A stretch of DNA of 38,453 bases from Aquitalea pelogenes (GCF_001515305.1 NZ_LNQV01000041.1:1-38453); one strand, 5' to 3'. Positions 1 through 8,958 are shown, counted from the first letter of the stretch. Notes: generated by a model from the sequence alone, not told the origin. A program made the numbers and translations.

Positions 1-294
1 CACCCTGTGCAGTGCCGATGTCTGCCTGCGCCGACGGCTGGATGGCGGCTATACCGTCACCTTGCTGGAGGGCGAACAGCATGATGTCGGCCCGGACAGC
101 TTTCCGCCACTTTGGCCGTTTTTCTCCGCTATTGCTGCGCCGGAAGTGGTGCCCGGCACCCTGTGCAGTGCCGATGTCTGCCTGCGCCGACGGCTGGATG
201 GCGGCTATACCGTCACCTTGCTGGAGGGCGAACAGCATGATGTCGGCCCGGACAGTTTCCGCCACTTTGGCCGTTTTTCTCCGCTATTGCTGCG
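1..294. repeat. Tandem direct duplication, about 155 bp unit, inside the oxidoreductase gene
   Basis: Bases 1-139 and 157-294 are identical except for one base: copy 1 has agctttcc (around 98-105) where copy 2 has agtttcc. The 17 bases at 140-156 begin the second unit, whose counterpart before copy 1 lies outside the window. Copy 2 is therefore a 155-bp unit (140-294). A 155-bp duplication alone would break the frame. The extra C in copy 1 makes the offset 156 bp (52 codons) and keeps the frame open through both copies. Confidence 0.9.
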
Positions 295-742
295 TAACTG
301 GCGCGATATCCGCCTGGGCATCGGCTGGCGCAGTTTTCAGCAACAGCGGCGCTGGCAGCAGCTGCCTGCCGCAGGTGTCCCGACGGTATTCGAGCAGGAA
401 CGCATCTACAACCCGCTTCCCGACCCGGCCATCACCAGCAAGGCGCTGGCAGGTTTCCGTCGTGGCCGGTCACAGCTTGCCGGGGTGGAAATGGCCGCCA
501 GCTGGGCAGGGCGTATCGATCTGACGCCGGATCTGGTACCGGTGATTTCCACGGTGGAAGCTTTGCCAGGCCTGGTACTGGCGGCAGGGTTCAGCGGCCA
601 TGGCTTTGGCATCGGGCCGGGTGCTGGGCAACTGGCTGCCGACTTGCTGTGCGACACCACGCCGGTGGTGGACGCCCATCCCTTCCGCCTGTCCCGCTTT
701 AGCGATGGCTCCAGCCTGTTCATCGACCCGGATGTGATCTGA
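1..742 (+). CDS. FAD-dependent oxidoreductase (DAO family), C-terminal part, with internal duplication
   Basis: The gene enters from the left edge in frame 2 and stops at 740-742, so only the C-terminal part is visible. The end of the protein has the conserved C-terminus of DAO-fold FAD oxidoreductases (glycine oxidase / D-amino-acid dehydrogenase type). This includes a TPDLVPVIS stretch followed by the GFSGHGFGIGPGAG loop that contacts FAD, then AADLL. Such enzymes oxidise the C-N bond of amino acids or amines with FAD. The substrate cannot be told from this fragment. The unusual feature is a direct repeat: residues encoded by 2-139 are repeated by 157-294. Copy 2 reads the expected family sequence (DSFRHFGRFSPLLLRNW), while copy 1 is shifted after DSF and reads through to rejoin copy 2 in frame. 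The visible product thus carries about 52 extra residues and may be non-functional. Confidence 0.8.
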   Translation, partial: TLCSADVCLRRRLDGGYTVTLLEGEQHDVGPDSFPPLWPFFSAIAAPEVVPGTLCSADVCLRRRLDGGYTVTLLEGEQHDVGPDSFRHFGRFSPLLLRNWRDIRLGIGWRSFQQQRRWQQLPAAGVPTVFEQERIYNPLPDPAITSKALAGFRRGRSQLAGVEMAASWAGRIDLTPDLVPVISTVEALPGLVLAAGFSGHGFGIGPGAGQLAADLLCDTTPVVDAHPFRLSRFSDGSSLFIDPDVI

Positions 743-755
743 CCCGATATCCAGT

Positions 756-794
756 GGCCTGCAAGGCGCAGGCCCTGGGTTGTCCGGTATTTTT
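756..794 (+). terminator. Possible terminator after the oxidoreductase gene
   Basis: GGCCTGC (756-762) pairs perfectly with GCAGGCC (768-774) across a 5-base loop, 14 bases after the stop codon. The T-run (790-794) starts 15 bases after the stem, farther than in a classical intrinsic terminator, so this is only a candidate. The rest of 795-1023 shows no gene or recognisable site. Confidence 0.35.
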
Positions 795-1023
795 ACAGCC
801 GGATCCTGATTGCATGCCTCGGGCACCTGGTTATGTCCGAATGTATGCAGGAATAAGCCTGCCCTTATCTTCGACCAGAGGCTGCGGGGGCAATGGGGTC
901 TGACTTTATATCTTGATAACCACTTTCCCGCTCAGTTGAAAACCAAATCAAAATGAGCCAGCCATGCCTTCTTTCCCTTTATTGTCAGCTGTAGGGCACG
1001 GTTATCCAGCAAGTACGGACATG

Positions 1024-2649
1024 CTATAGCTGAAAGCGCGCAGTAATACCTTGCAAGTCATGGGACAGGGAGCTTAGCTGGGCCGATGTGGTGGCCAACT
1101 CCTCCACGGTGGCGCTGTTCTCCTCGGCCATATGCGACACCCGCTCCATGTTCTGCGCCAGGCTTTGACTGGCGGTACGCTGTTCACCCAGAGCGTCGGT
1201 GATGTTGGCAATGCTGCGCTCGATGGCGTGGGTGCTGTTGCCAATCCGTTCTATGGTCTGCGAGGCCAGTTCAGTGCTGCTGGTAACGGCCTGCACACTA
1301 TCCAGACTGGTATCCATGCTTCCAACAACGCGGCTGACGCCATGCTGGATGGAGTTGATCATCTGGGTAATTTCACTGGCGGAAGAGGTGGTTCGTTCTG
1401 CCAGCTTGCGTACCTCGTCGGCGACCACGGCAAAGCCTCGGCCCATTTCCCCTGCTCGTGCGGCTTCGATGGCGGCGTTCAGTGCCAGCAGATTGGTCTG
1501 GTCGGCAACATCGCGGATTACCGTGACGATGCTGTCAATTTTCTCCACTTCCTTGCTCAGCATGTTCATCTGGGTGGATGTGCCGCTGACTGCATGGCTG
1601 ACATCCTTGATGCGGGCCACCGAATCAATCACTTCCTTGCCACCGTCACGGGCCAGACTACCGGTCTGCAGGGACTGGCGCTTGGCTTCGTCGGAGTTGT
1701 CGGCAACGTGGTTGATGCTGACTGTCAGCTGTTCGATGGTGGCGGCGGCTTGAGAGGTGGCTTCGGCCTGATGCTGGGCACCGCTGGCCACCTGTTCTGC
1801 CATGCTGGACAGTTCTCGGGCGGAGTCGGCCACATTGTGTGCATTCATCTGGATGGACTTCACGATCTCGCGCAGGCCGCTGCGCATTTCCTGAATACCA
1901 TGTGCAATCTGAATGGCTTCGTCCCGGGCCTTGGGGTAGTCCTCATCCTGGCCGGTGAGGTCGCCCTGGCGGATCTGTTCTACCAGCCGTGCCGATTTTT
2001 GCAGCGGGACGGTGATCAGCCGGGCGATGAACAGGGCGCAAGTCATGGCCAGCAGCAGGGCAATGCCACCCACCGTCATCATGCTGACCATGGCTTCCTG
2101 GTAAGCGCTGGTGGCATCCTGAATCGATTTTTGCATCAGCTCTTCCTGAAAGGTGGAAAACTCCTTCAGGCTGGCAATGTATGCATTGTTGGCCGGGGAG
2201 AGTTTCTGTTTCACCATGGCAGCAGCTTCTGCTGACTTGTGGCCGCGAATCAAGGGGTAGATCTGATCCAGCGCAGCGCTCAATGCCTGGTCTTCCTCTT
2301 TCAGCTTGGCAAACAAGGATTTGCCCTTTGCCGTGGAAAGCAGCGGCTCTATCTTGGCCATGTCTTCATCCAGGCTCTTGTCCAGCTTGTCGGCCTTTGC
2401 CAGATACTCCTCGGTATTGTCAGCACTGAATATGATGGCATTACGGATTTGCCGGCCTATATCCAGCGATTTGGTGGTGATGCTATTGGCCAGGCTGATT
2501 TCGGGGTAGCGGTGCTGCGTCATGTCGACGATTTTGCTATTGATGATTTTCATATTGAAAATCGCCACGCCCAGCAGGACGAACAACAGCATGATGACCA
2601 GGGTAAAGCCCCCGAGCAGTTTTTGTCTTACGGATAGTTGGCTCAACAT
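1024..2649 (-). CDS. Methyl-accepting chemotaxis protein
   Basis: A 541-residue transmembrane chemoreceptor that would signal through CheW/CheA to the flagellar motor. TM1 is at residues 13-33. A periplasmic four-helix-bundle ligand-binding region (4HB_MCP-like) spans about 34-188. TM2 is at 190-212, HAMP at about 212-265, and the cytoplasmic coiled-coil signalling domain follows. The hyperconserved hairpin tip lies at about 383-410 ([19 protein letters not shown], then [18 protein letters not shown]). The protein ends [12 protein letters not shown] and lacks the C-terminal NWETF-type pentapeptide that tethers CheR/CheB, so adaptation would depend on other receptors. The ligand is unknown; 4HB domains often bind small organic or amino acids. 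It stands alone, with no che genes nearby. The ATG at 2649 precedes a basic, amphipathic start ([10 protein letters not shown]) typical of MCPs. Confidence 0.95.
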   Translation of the reverse strand: MLSQLSVRQKLLGGFTLVIMLLFVLLGVAIFNMKIINSKIVDMTQHRYPEISLANSITTKSLDIGRQIRNAIIFSADNTEEYLAKADKLDKSLDEDMAKIEPLLSTAKGKSLFAKLKEEDQALSAALDQIYPLIRGHKSAEAAAMVKQKLSPANNAYIASLKEFSTFQEELMQKSIQDATSAYQEAMVSMMTVGGIALLLAMTCALFIARLITVPLQKSARLVEQIRQGDLTGQDEDYPKARDEAIQIAHGIQEMRSGLREIVKSIQMNAHNVADSARELSSMAEQVASGAQHQAEATSQAAATIEQLTVSINHVADNSDEAKRQSLQTGSLARDGGKEVIDSVARIKDVSHAVSGTSTQMNMLSKEVEKIDSIVTVIRDVADQTNLLALNAAIEAARAGEMGRGFAVVADEVRKLAERTTSSASEITQMINSIQHGVSRVVGSMDTSLDSVQAVTSSTELASQTIERIGNSTHAIERSIANITDALGEQRTASQSLAQNMERVSHMAEENSATVEELATTSAQLSSLSHDLQGITARFQL

Positions 2650-3041
2650 GATCTTTCCCCACCACTATTATGATTTGTCGGGTCTGTGCGGTAAATTGAT
2701 AAAAAACAATCGCTTACAAATGGACCGATTTATTGACTATCTTTTGATAGACCAGAGCCCAGGTCAGAACAAGGGAATATCTTTGTTGATGACGAAATGA
2801 AGTGTGTGTGCACGCTTGTGGCATGGCATGCGTCTGTGCCGGGCAGAGCTGCAAGCGTAATATGGCAACGATGACTGAAGACGTGATTGATGCGGCTACC
2901 CGCCTGGAACGACCAACCGCCGGAGCCCAACAGTCTGGCGGCAGCCGGGCCTGCGCGCTGCCTTGCACACCGGACGGAAGATGGCTCCGTTCATCTTGCC
3001 GGTATCCAGCAAGCAAGGCATTTCACTCCTGACTCCCTGGT
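2650..3041. other. Intergenic region, no convincing gene
   Basis: Several short overlapping ORFs exist here on both strands (the longest about 100 codons on the minus strand, 2714-3016). None has recognisable domains or a good ribosome-binding site, and the frames shadow one another. The AT-rich part next to the chemoreceptor start (2650-2800) probably holds its promoter, but I could not pick a clear sigma-70 or sigma-28 motif. Confidence 0.5.
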
Positions 3042-4253
3042 TCAGGCAGTGTTCTCTGTCGGGTTCAAGGTCCAGCTCGGGAAGGGGTCGGCCAGGCCGG
3101 AGCTGCTTTTTTCCGTGGCTGCCAGTTCGGCATCGCTCATCAGGCAGGCGTCAAACCGGGCAATCAGTGCGGCTTCGTCCATATTCATGCCGATCATTAC
3201 CAGTTCCTGCTGGCGGTCACCCCATGGTGCTTCCCAGCGCGCCTCAATCATTGCCAGACTTTCCGGGTCTTCCGGCCAGTCTTCCCTGGCGACCGCTGCC
3301 CACCACAGGCCGGCACAGGAATGACGCGAGATGGCACCCGCCTGAGACCAGTTGCCTGCAAAATCAGGCCGACTTGCCAGCCAGAAGTAGCCTTTGGAAC
3401 GTATCACTCCGGGCCATTGGCATGAAAACCAGTCCCATAGCCGTTGTGGATGGAATGGCCGGCGGGCACGGTAGACGAAACTGCTGATGCCGTATTCCTC
3501 GCTCTCCGGTACATGCTCGCCACGCAACTCGGCCAGCCATCCGGCGGCCTCTGATGCCTTGTCGAAGTCGAAGAGACCGGTATTGAGCACGTGCTTGAGG
3601 GGGACTGTGCCAAACGCGCTGCGCACGATGTCGGCGTGCGGATTGAGCGAGCGCAGAATGCTGTCGAGGCGGTCCAGCTCTTGCGGGCTTACCAGATCGG
3701 TTTTGTTCAGCACGATGACGTCACAGAATTCCACTTGCTCAACCAGCAAGTCCACCACGCGGCGTTCATCTTCTTCGCCCAGGCTTGCACCTCGGTCAGT
3801 CAGTTGGTCGCGGCAACTGTAGTCGCGCAAGAAATTACAGGCATCGACCACTGTCACCATGGTGTCCAGCCGGGCAATGTCCGACAGGCTTGCTCCATCG
3901 TCATCCCGGAAAACAAAGGTTTCCGCTACCGGTAATGGTTCGGCAATGCCGGTCGATTCGATCAGCAAGTAGTCAAAGCGCCGGGAGCGTGCCAGTCGGC
4001 CAATTTCAAGCAACAGGTCTTCACGCAGGGTGCAGCAAATGCAGCCATTGCTCATCTCGATCAGTTTTTCTTCGGCGCGGGACAAGGCTGCGCCGCCCTC
4101 GCGTACCAGGCGGGCGTCGATATTGACTTCCGACATGTCGTTGACGATGACGGCAACCCGCTTGCCTTCACGGTTGTTGAGGATGTGATTGAGCAGGGTG
4201 GTTTTACCGGCACCAAGAAAGCCGGACAGCACGGTGACAGGAAGTTGTTGCAT
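3042..4253 (-). CDS. CobW/COG0523-family G3E GTPase, probable zinc metallochaperone
   Basis: A 403-residue G3E-family GTPase. The P-loop GFLGAGKTT is at residues 11-19. The COG0523 metal-binding motif CxCC (GCICC, Cys71/73/74) follows, then ESTGIAEP at about 99-106 and the guanine-specificity motif NKTD. A C-terminal CobW_C-like domain starts at about residue 255. COG0523 GTPases deliver metal ions, commonly Zn(II), to client enzymes during starvation. A zinc role here is inferred from context: the gene lies 34 bp downstream of a DUF1826 gene, and that pair begins at a divergent promoter carrying two Zur-like boxes opposite a znuA fragment. The ATG at 4253 is preceded by a GGAG-type ribosome site and the protein begins at the normal distance before the P-loop. 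Cobalamin-specific CobW is unlikely because no cob genes are nearby. Confidence 0.9.
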   Translation of the reverse strand: MQQLPVTVLSGFLGAGKTTLLNHILNNREGKRVAVIVNDMSEVNIDARLVREGGAALSRAEEKLIEMSNGCICCTLREDLLLEIGRLARSRRFDYLLIESTGIAEPLPVAETFVFRDDDGASLSDIARLDTMVTVVDACNFLRDYSCRDQLTDRGASLGEEDERRVVDLLVEQVEFCDVIVLNKTDLVSPQELDRLDSILRSLNPHADIVRSAFGTVPLKHVLNTGLFDFDKASEAAGWLAELRGEHVPESEEYGISSFVYRARRPFHPQRLWDWFSCQWPGVIRSKGYFWLASRPDFAGNWSQAGAISRHSCAGLWWAAVAREDWPEDPESLAMIEARWEAPWGDRQQELVMIGMNMDEAALIARFDACLMSDAELAATEKSSSGLADPFPSWTLNPTENTA

Positions 4254-4287
4254 GGTTTTCTCCTTGGGAATTCAAATCGGGCGCGGG

Positions 4288-4959
4288 CTACCAGATTGCA
4301 TCCAGCGCCAGTAGTACACGGCATGGCCCTAGCGGGTCCGGGGTGGGGGAGCGGTGAATGGCTCCGCGTCCATGATTGCCCTGCCATTGCGTTCCCTTGA
4401 GCAGAAGCAGGGAAAAGGGTGGAGCCTGCCGGATGGCCCTGGGGTTACGGATAAGCCCTGAAGTCTCGTCCGGCATCCCTTGTGCCAGGTTGCCGAGCTT
4501 GCTGCGGTCGGCGGCTTCCTCACTGAGCCATTCGGTACCCTGGCCCTGGTAGGTGCACAACATGCGCACGCCCGTCCGGTCGACATGAAAGCGCGGGCAC
4601 ATGGCACGATCGAGCACCTCAAGCCGCATGCCCACCTGCGGGCAGCCCAGCAGTTCGCCATAAATTTCAAGCAGATAAGCCATGTCCCGGATCAGGGCAT
4701 CACGTCCTGGCAGTGCTGCAAGTGCTGGAATATCCAGTGGCTGGCCCGGGGTGGCCAGGAGCCGGAATCCCAGCCCGAGCAAGCCTTGCTCGCCTGCTGC
4801 GGCAAAGTAGCGGGTGATGGACTCCACCGGGCTGCGCTGATACAGGCAGAGCTGCACATCTTCGTCGAAAATGCAGACAAGATCGGTCAAGCGGGCGGCA
4901 TCGTGGAATGAAGTGGTGGGTGGTAAAGCGCAAGGCGCTGGCTTGAGGGCGACAGTCAT
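4288..4959 (-). CDS. DUF1826 domain protein (Zur-regulon type)
   Basis: A 223-residue soluble protein that I recognise as DUF1826-like from the central block with CPRFHVDRTGVRMLCTY followed by QGQGTEWL and the C-terminal region rich in small hydrophobics. There is no signal peptide or membrane segment. The biochemical function of the family is unknown. Members commonly sit beside COG0523 GTPases in Zur regulons, and this one does, being the first gene of a two-gene operon with the CobW gene. The conserved Cys and His residues in the CPRFH and MLCTY segments could bind metal, which is only a suggestion. The start at 4959 has an AGGAG ribosome-binding site nine bases upstream. The two Zur-like boxes lie 92-137 bp upstream. 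Confidence 0.75.
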   Translation of the reverse strand: MTVALKPAPCALPPTTSFHDAARLTDLVCIFDEDVQLCLYQRSPVESITRYFAAAGEQGLLGLGFRLLATPGQPLDIPALAALPGRDALIRDMAYLLEIYGELLGCPQVGMRLEVLDRAMCPRFHVDRTGVRMLCTYQGQGTEWLSEEAADRSKLGNLAQGMPDETSGLIRNPRAIRQAPPFSLLLLKGTQWQGNHGRGAIHRSPTPDPLGPCRVLLALDAIW

Positions 4960-5050
4960 TGTCGTGGCTCCTGGTCATCACAGTGCCCACCGCCAACCGT
5001 GGCGATCCGGTTTTGCCTGGCAGGTGGTGGGTAGCAAAATAGTTTTCACA

Positions 5051-5067
5051 ATGTTATATCATTACAT
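5051..5067. promoter_or_regulatory. Zur-like operator 1
   Basis: ATGTTATATCATTACAT matches the E. coli Zur core ATGTTATAnTATAACAT at 14 of 16 fixed positions. It lies between the DUF1826-cobW operon and the divergent znuA fragment. Zur with Zn(II) would repress both directions. The regulator itself is not in the window. Confidence 0.7.
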
Positions 5068-5079
5068 AGAATCGACGAA

Positions 5080-5096
5080 GCGTTATAACATAACAT
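5080..5096. promoter_or_regulatory. Zur-like operator 2
   Basis: GCGTTATAACATAACAT matches the Zur core at 13 of 16 fixed positions. Its centre is 29 bp from operator 1 (about three helical turns), which would allow two Zur dimers to bind on the same DNA face. It ends 18 bp before the znuA-fragment ATG, so binding would block that promoter. Confidence 0.65.
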
Positions 5097-5114
5097 TTGA
5101 AAGTGAGAATACAC

Positions 5115-5486
5115 ATGAATCGCATCACCCGCCTTGCTTCAATCCTGGCCCTGGCCTGCACATCGTTGTTGGCACAGGCATCCGGCCAGCCGATCAACGT
5201 TGTGGCTGGCGAGAATTTCTATGGCGATATTGCCCAGCAAATTGGCGGCAAGCATGTGCATGTCACCAGCATCCTGAGCAACCCGGATCAGGACCCACAC
5301 CTGTTCGAAGCCAGTGCTTCGACAGCCAAGGCCCTGAGTGCCGCCAGGCTGGTGGTGTACAACGGCATCGATTACGACCCGTGGATGGTCCCGCAGTCAG
5401 TCCGACCTGGCATCACCAGGCTGCTGTGGCCGTATGATCCCCAAGTCGCCTTCAGCGCAAAAAAATACCCCCGAGGCCGGGGGTAA
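5115..5486 (+). pseudogene. znuA: Truncated znuA-type zinc ABC transporter substrate-binding protein
   Basis: The ATG at 5115 starts MNRITRLASILALACTSLLA, a clear signal peptide ending near AQASG. The mature N-lobe of a cluster-9 metal-binding protein (ZnuA/AdcA type) follows, including NPDQDPHLFE with the metal-ligand-type His and the VVYNGIDYDPWM segment. Homology stops at about codon 92 (about 5390). The remaining residues (VPQSVRPGITRLLWP and on) do not look like ZnuA, and the stop codon falls inside the terminator of the convergent porin gene. ZnuA proteins are normally about 290-310 residues, so the second lobe and half of the metal site are missing. No znuB or znuC follows. A deletion has probably fused the start of znuA to the porin downstream region. 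The product could not work as a transporter component, although the Zur boxes upstream look intact. Confidence 0.8.
5459..5485 (-). terminator. Rho-independent terminator of the porin gene
   Basis: On the minus strand TACCCCC (5485-5479) and GGGGGTA (5472-5466) form a 7-bp stem with a 6-base loop, followed directly by seven T residues (5465-5459). It lies 48 bp after the porin stop codon and ends the gentisate-porin transcription unit. Confidence 0.9.
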
Positions 5487-5533
5487 AATGATGCACGGGG
5501 AAATGCTGTCTGTAGTCCGGGCTGGTCCTGCGC

Positions 5534-6712
5534 TCAGAACGCGATGGTCAGCCCCAGTCCCACCGCATGCAGGGTATTGCCATTGGCCAGAACCACAGTA
5601 TTGGCCGCATTGCTGCCTGTGGTGAGCGGGATGAAGGCAAAGTTGGTGTTTTGCAGCGCCGCATTATGGATGCGGGTGCCGTAGGCAAACAGCGAGGTGT
5701 GCTTGCCCAGCGCATAATTGCTGCCCACCACCCATTGCGTTGCGCGGTAGTCATCGCTGTTGCCGCTTGTCGGGTTGCTCAGTCCACCCAGGCGGTTATA
5801 GGACAGCTGCAGGTTCAGCCGGTCGCTCAGGTCTTGTTTGACTTCTACTGTCCAGTCTTGCTGCCGCATGCTGCTGCCATTGCCTGCGGCATCAAAGCTG
5901 GCATGTTCGAAACCGGCACCGATGCTGGTGCGGTCCAGTATCTGCCATGTGCCCAGCAGCTTGATGAAATCCACATGCTTGCCGGGGGCGGCACTGCCTG
6001 CATTGTTTTGTTCGTACCCGGCAGTATCGAACTGGCGGTCCCAGCCGGCTCCCAGCCTGAATGGTCCGGTCACATATTTCAGCGCCAGACTCAGTCGCGT
6101 GCGGTTGCTGCCATTGCTGCGGGTTTCATCCACGCCATAAGACAGGCCGCCTTGCCAACCGGCATAGGCCGGGCTGATGTAATGGATGGAATTTTTCAGC
6201 CGGGTTTCGCCGCGGCTGAACAACTGGTAATAGCCTGGTCCGGCCCCCCAGCTGTCCGCAATGGTTCCGCTCATGGCATCCATCGCCAGGCCGAATTCGC
6301 TGGTACTGCCCACCAGTGACTTGTAAACGGTATCGCTGTAACCGGCGTACAGGCGGCCAAAGCGCGGGTTGGCCAGGCCGACATAACTGTTGCGGGTGGC
6401 TAGTGTGGCGGTGGTTCCCCAGTCGGTATTGCCGCCTTGTTCGAAGTTGCGCAGGCTCGATTCCACCTGCCAGATGGCGCTGTTGCCATTGCCCAGGTCT
6501 TCGCTGCCGCGAAAACCCAGCCGCGAGTTGTTGTCGGTCACCCGGGTGGTGGTGGCCTTGTTGCCGCCCTGGCCGCCGGATACGCCAACCGATTCGATGG
6601 ATACGCTCATCAGGCCATAAAGGCTGACTGTGCTGCCATCTGCGGCCTGTACCGGCAGGCTGAGTCCGTACAGGCCGGCCAGCAATGTGCCGTAAAGGGT
6701 GGACTGTTGCAT
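5534..6712 (-). CDS. Gram-negative trimeric porin (porin_4 type)
   Basis: A 392-residue outer-membrane beta-barrel protein. The signal peptide MQQSTLYGTLLAGLYGLSLP is cleaved near VQA-ADGS. The mature start SVTLYG-like (STVSLYGLMSVSIES) and the segment NSRLGFRGSEDLGNG, where porin loop 3 begins, are typical of beta-proteobacterial porins. The chain ends GLGLTIAF with the terminal Phe used for BAM-dependent insertion. The length fits the family. It is the last gene behind the 3-hydroxybenzoate/gentisate operon, 90 bp after the MFS transporter and separated from it by a strong hairpin. It may therefore let aromatic acids cross the outer membrane; that role is inferred from position only. The ATG at 6712 is preceded by GAGGAGAAACC. 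Confidence 0.92.
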   Translation of the reverse strand: MQQSTLYGTLLAGLYGLSLPVQAADGSTVSLYGLMSVSIESVGVSGGQGGNKATTTRVTDNNSRLGFRGSEDLGNGNSAIWQVESSLRNFEQGGNTDWGTTATLATRNSYVGLANPRFGRLYAGYSDTVYKSLVGSTSEFGLAMDAMSGTIADSWGAGPGYYQLFSRGETRLKNSIHYISPAYAGWQGGLSYGVDETRSNGSNRTRLSLALKYVTGPFRLGAGWDRQFDTAGYEQNNAGSAAPGKHVDFIKLLGTWQILDRTSIGAGFEHASFDAAGNGSSMRQQDWTVEVKQDLSDRLNLQLSYNRLGGLSNPTSGNSDDYRATQWVVGSNYALGKHTSLFAYGTRIHNAALQNTNFAFIPLTTGSNAANTVVLANGNTLHAVGLGLTIAF

Positions 6713-6758
6713 GGTTTCTCCTCATTTCTGTCTTGTTTTGATATGAACTGCACAACAA

Positions 6759-6788
6759 GCCCCGGCGGAGCCTGACGGCTGCCGGGGC
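6759..6788 (-). terminator. Hairpin between MFS transporter and porin genes
   Basis: GCCCCGGC (6759-6766) pairs with GCCGGGGC (6781-6788), with an inner AGCC/GGCT stem. On the minus strand it is followed by TTGTTGTG rather than a clean T-run. It may act as a partial terminator or an mRNA-stabilising stem that sets the porin level separately from the catabolic genes. Confidence 0.5.
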
Positions 6789-6802
6789 AAAACGGTGGCT
6801 GG

Positions 6803-8170
6803 CTAGTCCGCCAGCGTGCTGTTGCCGATGGCCTCAGGCGCACGGTGCATGGCACTGGCACCATGCAGCTGGCGGCTGCGGCCCAGCAGGGTGATGGCCA
6901 GCGCGGCCAGCAGTGCCGGGACTGCCAGCATGGTGAGGATGGCGGCCATGTTCAGGTTCATCGACATCATCCAGCCGCCGCACAGCGAACCCACTACCGA
7001 GCCGCAACGGCCTGCAGCATTGGCCCAGCTGACGCCAGTGGCACGGCTATGAGTGGGATAGAACTGGGCGGCCAGTGCGTTGGCTCCCACTTGCGAGCCG
7101 CTGATGAACACGCCTACACCAAAAATGGCCAGCACCAACAGCCATAACTGGCCCGTGCTGATGCCGCTCAGTGCCACGCAGACCGCACCCAGCACATAGG
7201 CAATGGCCAGGGTGCGGCAACTACCCGCCTTGTCCATGAAGCGACCCAGCATGATGGCACCGGCAGTGCCGCCAATCTGGAAGGTGGACGTCACCAGCGA
7301 AGCCTTGCTGAGCGAGGCGCCGGTATTGGTCAGCAGGGTGGGCAGCCAGCTGGAAATCAGATAGATGATCAGCAGGCTCATGAAGAAGCTGCACCACAAC
7401 AGCAGGGTGCCTGCGGCATAGTGGCGTGAGAACAGTTCGGCCACCGGTGTACCGGCGGACTTTTCCTGTGCACTCAAGCGTGGCAGCGTTTGCAGGGCGG
7501 GGGCCAGACGGTGCAGCAGGGCGTTCTGTTCTGCTTGCGGTCGCTGTTGCAGCACCAGAAAGCGCAGCGACTCGGGCAGCCAGATTGCCAGAACCGGCAC
7601 CAGCAGCAGCGGCAGTATTCCACCGAGAAACAGCACGCCATGCCAGCCAAACTGCACCAGCAATTGGGCCGAAGCCAGCCCGCCAACTGCCGAACCCACG
7701 GTAAAGCCACAGAACATCATGGTGACCAGGGTGGAGCGGCGCGCTGTCGGGCAGTATTCCGAGGTCATGGTGATGGCACAGGGCATGGCACCACCCAGGC
7801 CCAGGCCGGTGAGAAAGCGTAAGCCAACCAGCCAACCCAGGCTGGGCGACCACACTGCGGCCAGGCTGGTCAGGCCAAAGAAAAACACAGAAACGATCAG
7901 GATACGCTTGCGGCCATAGCGGTCGGCCAGCGGGCCAAACAACAGCGCTCCAGCCATCAGGCCGAACAGGCCAGCGCCAAACAGTGGTGCCAGCGCGCTG
8001 GCGCTGAGCTGCCACTGGGCGCGAATGGCGGGTGCGATAAAGCCGATGGCTGCGGTGTCGAAACCGTCCACGGCCACGACCAGGAAACACAGCCACAGCG
8101 TCAGCCGCTGCAGTCGTGAAAACGGCAAGGTATCGATGAATTGCTGCACGTCTTGTTGTTGCGTGTGCAT
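6803..8170 (-). CDS. mhbT: MFS aromatic acid:H+ symporter (AAHS family), probable 3-hydroxybenzoate transporter
   Basis: A 455-residue, 12-TM major facilitator protein of the inner membrane. Near TM1 it has the AAHS signature DGFDTAAIGFIAP, whose acidic residue is needed for proton-coupled aromatic acid uptake in PcaK/BenK-type carriers. The MFS loop 2-3 motif GPLADRYGRKR follows. It lies in the same transcription unit as the genes for 3-hydroxybenzoate 6-hydroxylase and the gentisate pathway, so the likely substrate is 3-hydroxybenzoate (or gentisate). The symbol follows the Klebsiella mhb cluster by analogy. The start at 8170 is preceded by GAGGAGAACCATC. Family assignment is firm; substrate is inferred. 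Confidence 0.9.
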   Translation of the reverse strand: MHTQQQDVQQFIDTLPFSRLQRLTLWLCFLVVAVDGFDTAAIGFIAPAIRAQWQLSASALAPLFGAGLFGLMAGALLFGPLADRYGRKRILIVSVFFFGLTSLAAVWSPSLGWLVGLRFLTGLGLGGAMPCAITMTSEYCPTARRSTLVTMMFCGFTVGSAVGGLASAQLLVQFGWHGVLFLGGILPLLLVPVLAIWLPESLRFLVLQQRPQAEQNALLHRLAPALQTLPRLSAQEKSAGTPVAELFSRHYAAGTLLLWCSFFMSLLIIYLISSWLPTLLTNTGASLSKASLVTSTFQIGGTAGAIMLGRFMDKAGSCRTLAIAYVLGAVCVALSGISTGQLWLLVLAIFGVGVFISGSQVGANALAAQFYPTHSRATGVSWANAAGRCGSVVGSLCGGWMMSMNLNMAAILTMLAVPALLAALAITLLGRSRQLHGASAMHRAPEAIGNSTLAD

Positions 8171-8253
8171 GATGGTTCTCCTCTTGATTCCGGGTGAGTA
8201 GCGCGTCGTGCGCGCTACTTCGTTGTTATGTCCTGGTGAGCTGCCCGGGGTGT

Positions 8254-8958
8254 TCAGGCGATGTGCACGCGGATCGGGCTGAGGCCGTCAATCTGCGCCA
8301 GCATGGTTTCGCCCGGCCGCACCGCACCCACGCCTTCCGGGGTGCCGGTGAAAATCAGGTCGCCCGGCTGCAGTTCGAACAGGGTGGAAAGGTTGGCGAT
8401 GATTTCACTGACCGACCAGATCAGATGGCTCAGGTCGCTGTGCTGGCGGGTGTCACCATCGACTTGCAGCACAATGCCGCCCTGATTGATTTCACCTACT
8501 GTGCTCAAGGGGTGCAGCACGCCCACCGGGGCGGAGTAGTCAAACGCCTTGCCCACTTCCCAGGGGCGGCCCATTTCGCGCATCTTCATTTGCAGGTCGC
8601 GGCGGGTCATGTCCAGGCCCACGGCATAGCCAAAGATGTGGCTGGCGGCATCGGCCACCGCAATGTCCTTGCCGCCCTTGCCAATGGCCACGACCAGCTC
8701 AACCTCGTAGTGGTAATTGCTGGTCTGTGCCGGGTAGGGCAGGGTGACGGTTTCACCGGCCGGGACGGGTACGACGGACTGCGGGTCGTTGGGTTTGCAG
8801 AAGAAAAACGGCGGTTCCCGGTCAGGGTCGAAACCCATTTCACGGGCATGGGCTGCATAGTTGCGGCCAACGCAATACACGCGGCGTACCGGAAACTGTG
8901 CATCGCTGGCAGCCACTGGCAGGCCGACGACTTTTACTGCTTCAAACAGATAGTTCAT
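8254..8958 (-). CDS. mhbH: Fumarylpyruvate hydrolase (FAH family)
   Basis: A 234-residue cytosolic hydrolase of the fumarylacetoacetase (FAH) fold. It cleaves fumarylpyruvate to fumarate and pyruvate, the last step of the gentisate pathway. The family start VYCVGRNYAAHAREMG is present. The divalent-metal ligands are visible as the ExE pair in NYHYEVELVVAIG and the Asp in GLDMTRRDLQ. The C-terminal block has GDLIFTGTPEGVG. Its place next to maleylpyruvate isomerase separates it from other FAH members such as homoprotocatechuate-pathway enzymes. The gene starts at 8958 with an AAGGAAGCACC leader. A gap of 83 bp to the transporter gene downstream shows no clear terminator. Confidence 0.92.
   Translation of the reverse strand: MNYLFEAVKVVGLPVAASDAQFPVRRVYCVGRNYAAHAREMGFDPDREPPFFFCKPNDPQSVVPVPAGETVTLPYPAQTSNYHYEVELVVAIGKGGKDIAVADAASHIFGYAVGLDMTRRDLQMKMREMGRPWEVGKAFDYSAPVGVLHPLSTVGEINQGGIVLQVDGDTRQHSDLSHLIWSVSEIIANLSTLFELQPGDLIFTGTPEGVGAVRPGETMLAQIDGLSPIRVHIA

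Noticed and set aside
1132-2235. Plus-strand open frame of 367 codons opposite the chemoreceptor
   Set aside because: It is a mirror frame of the MCP signalling domain; the Gly/His-rich translation has no protein-like pattern.
2714-3032. Short overlapping ORFs between the chemoreceptor and cobW genes
   Set aside because: They are under 105 codons, with no ribosome sites, and different frames on both strands are equally open.
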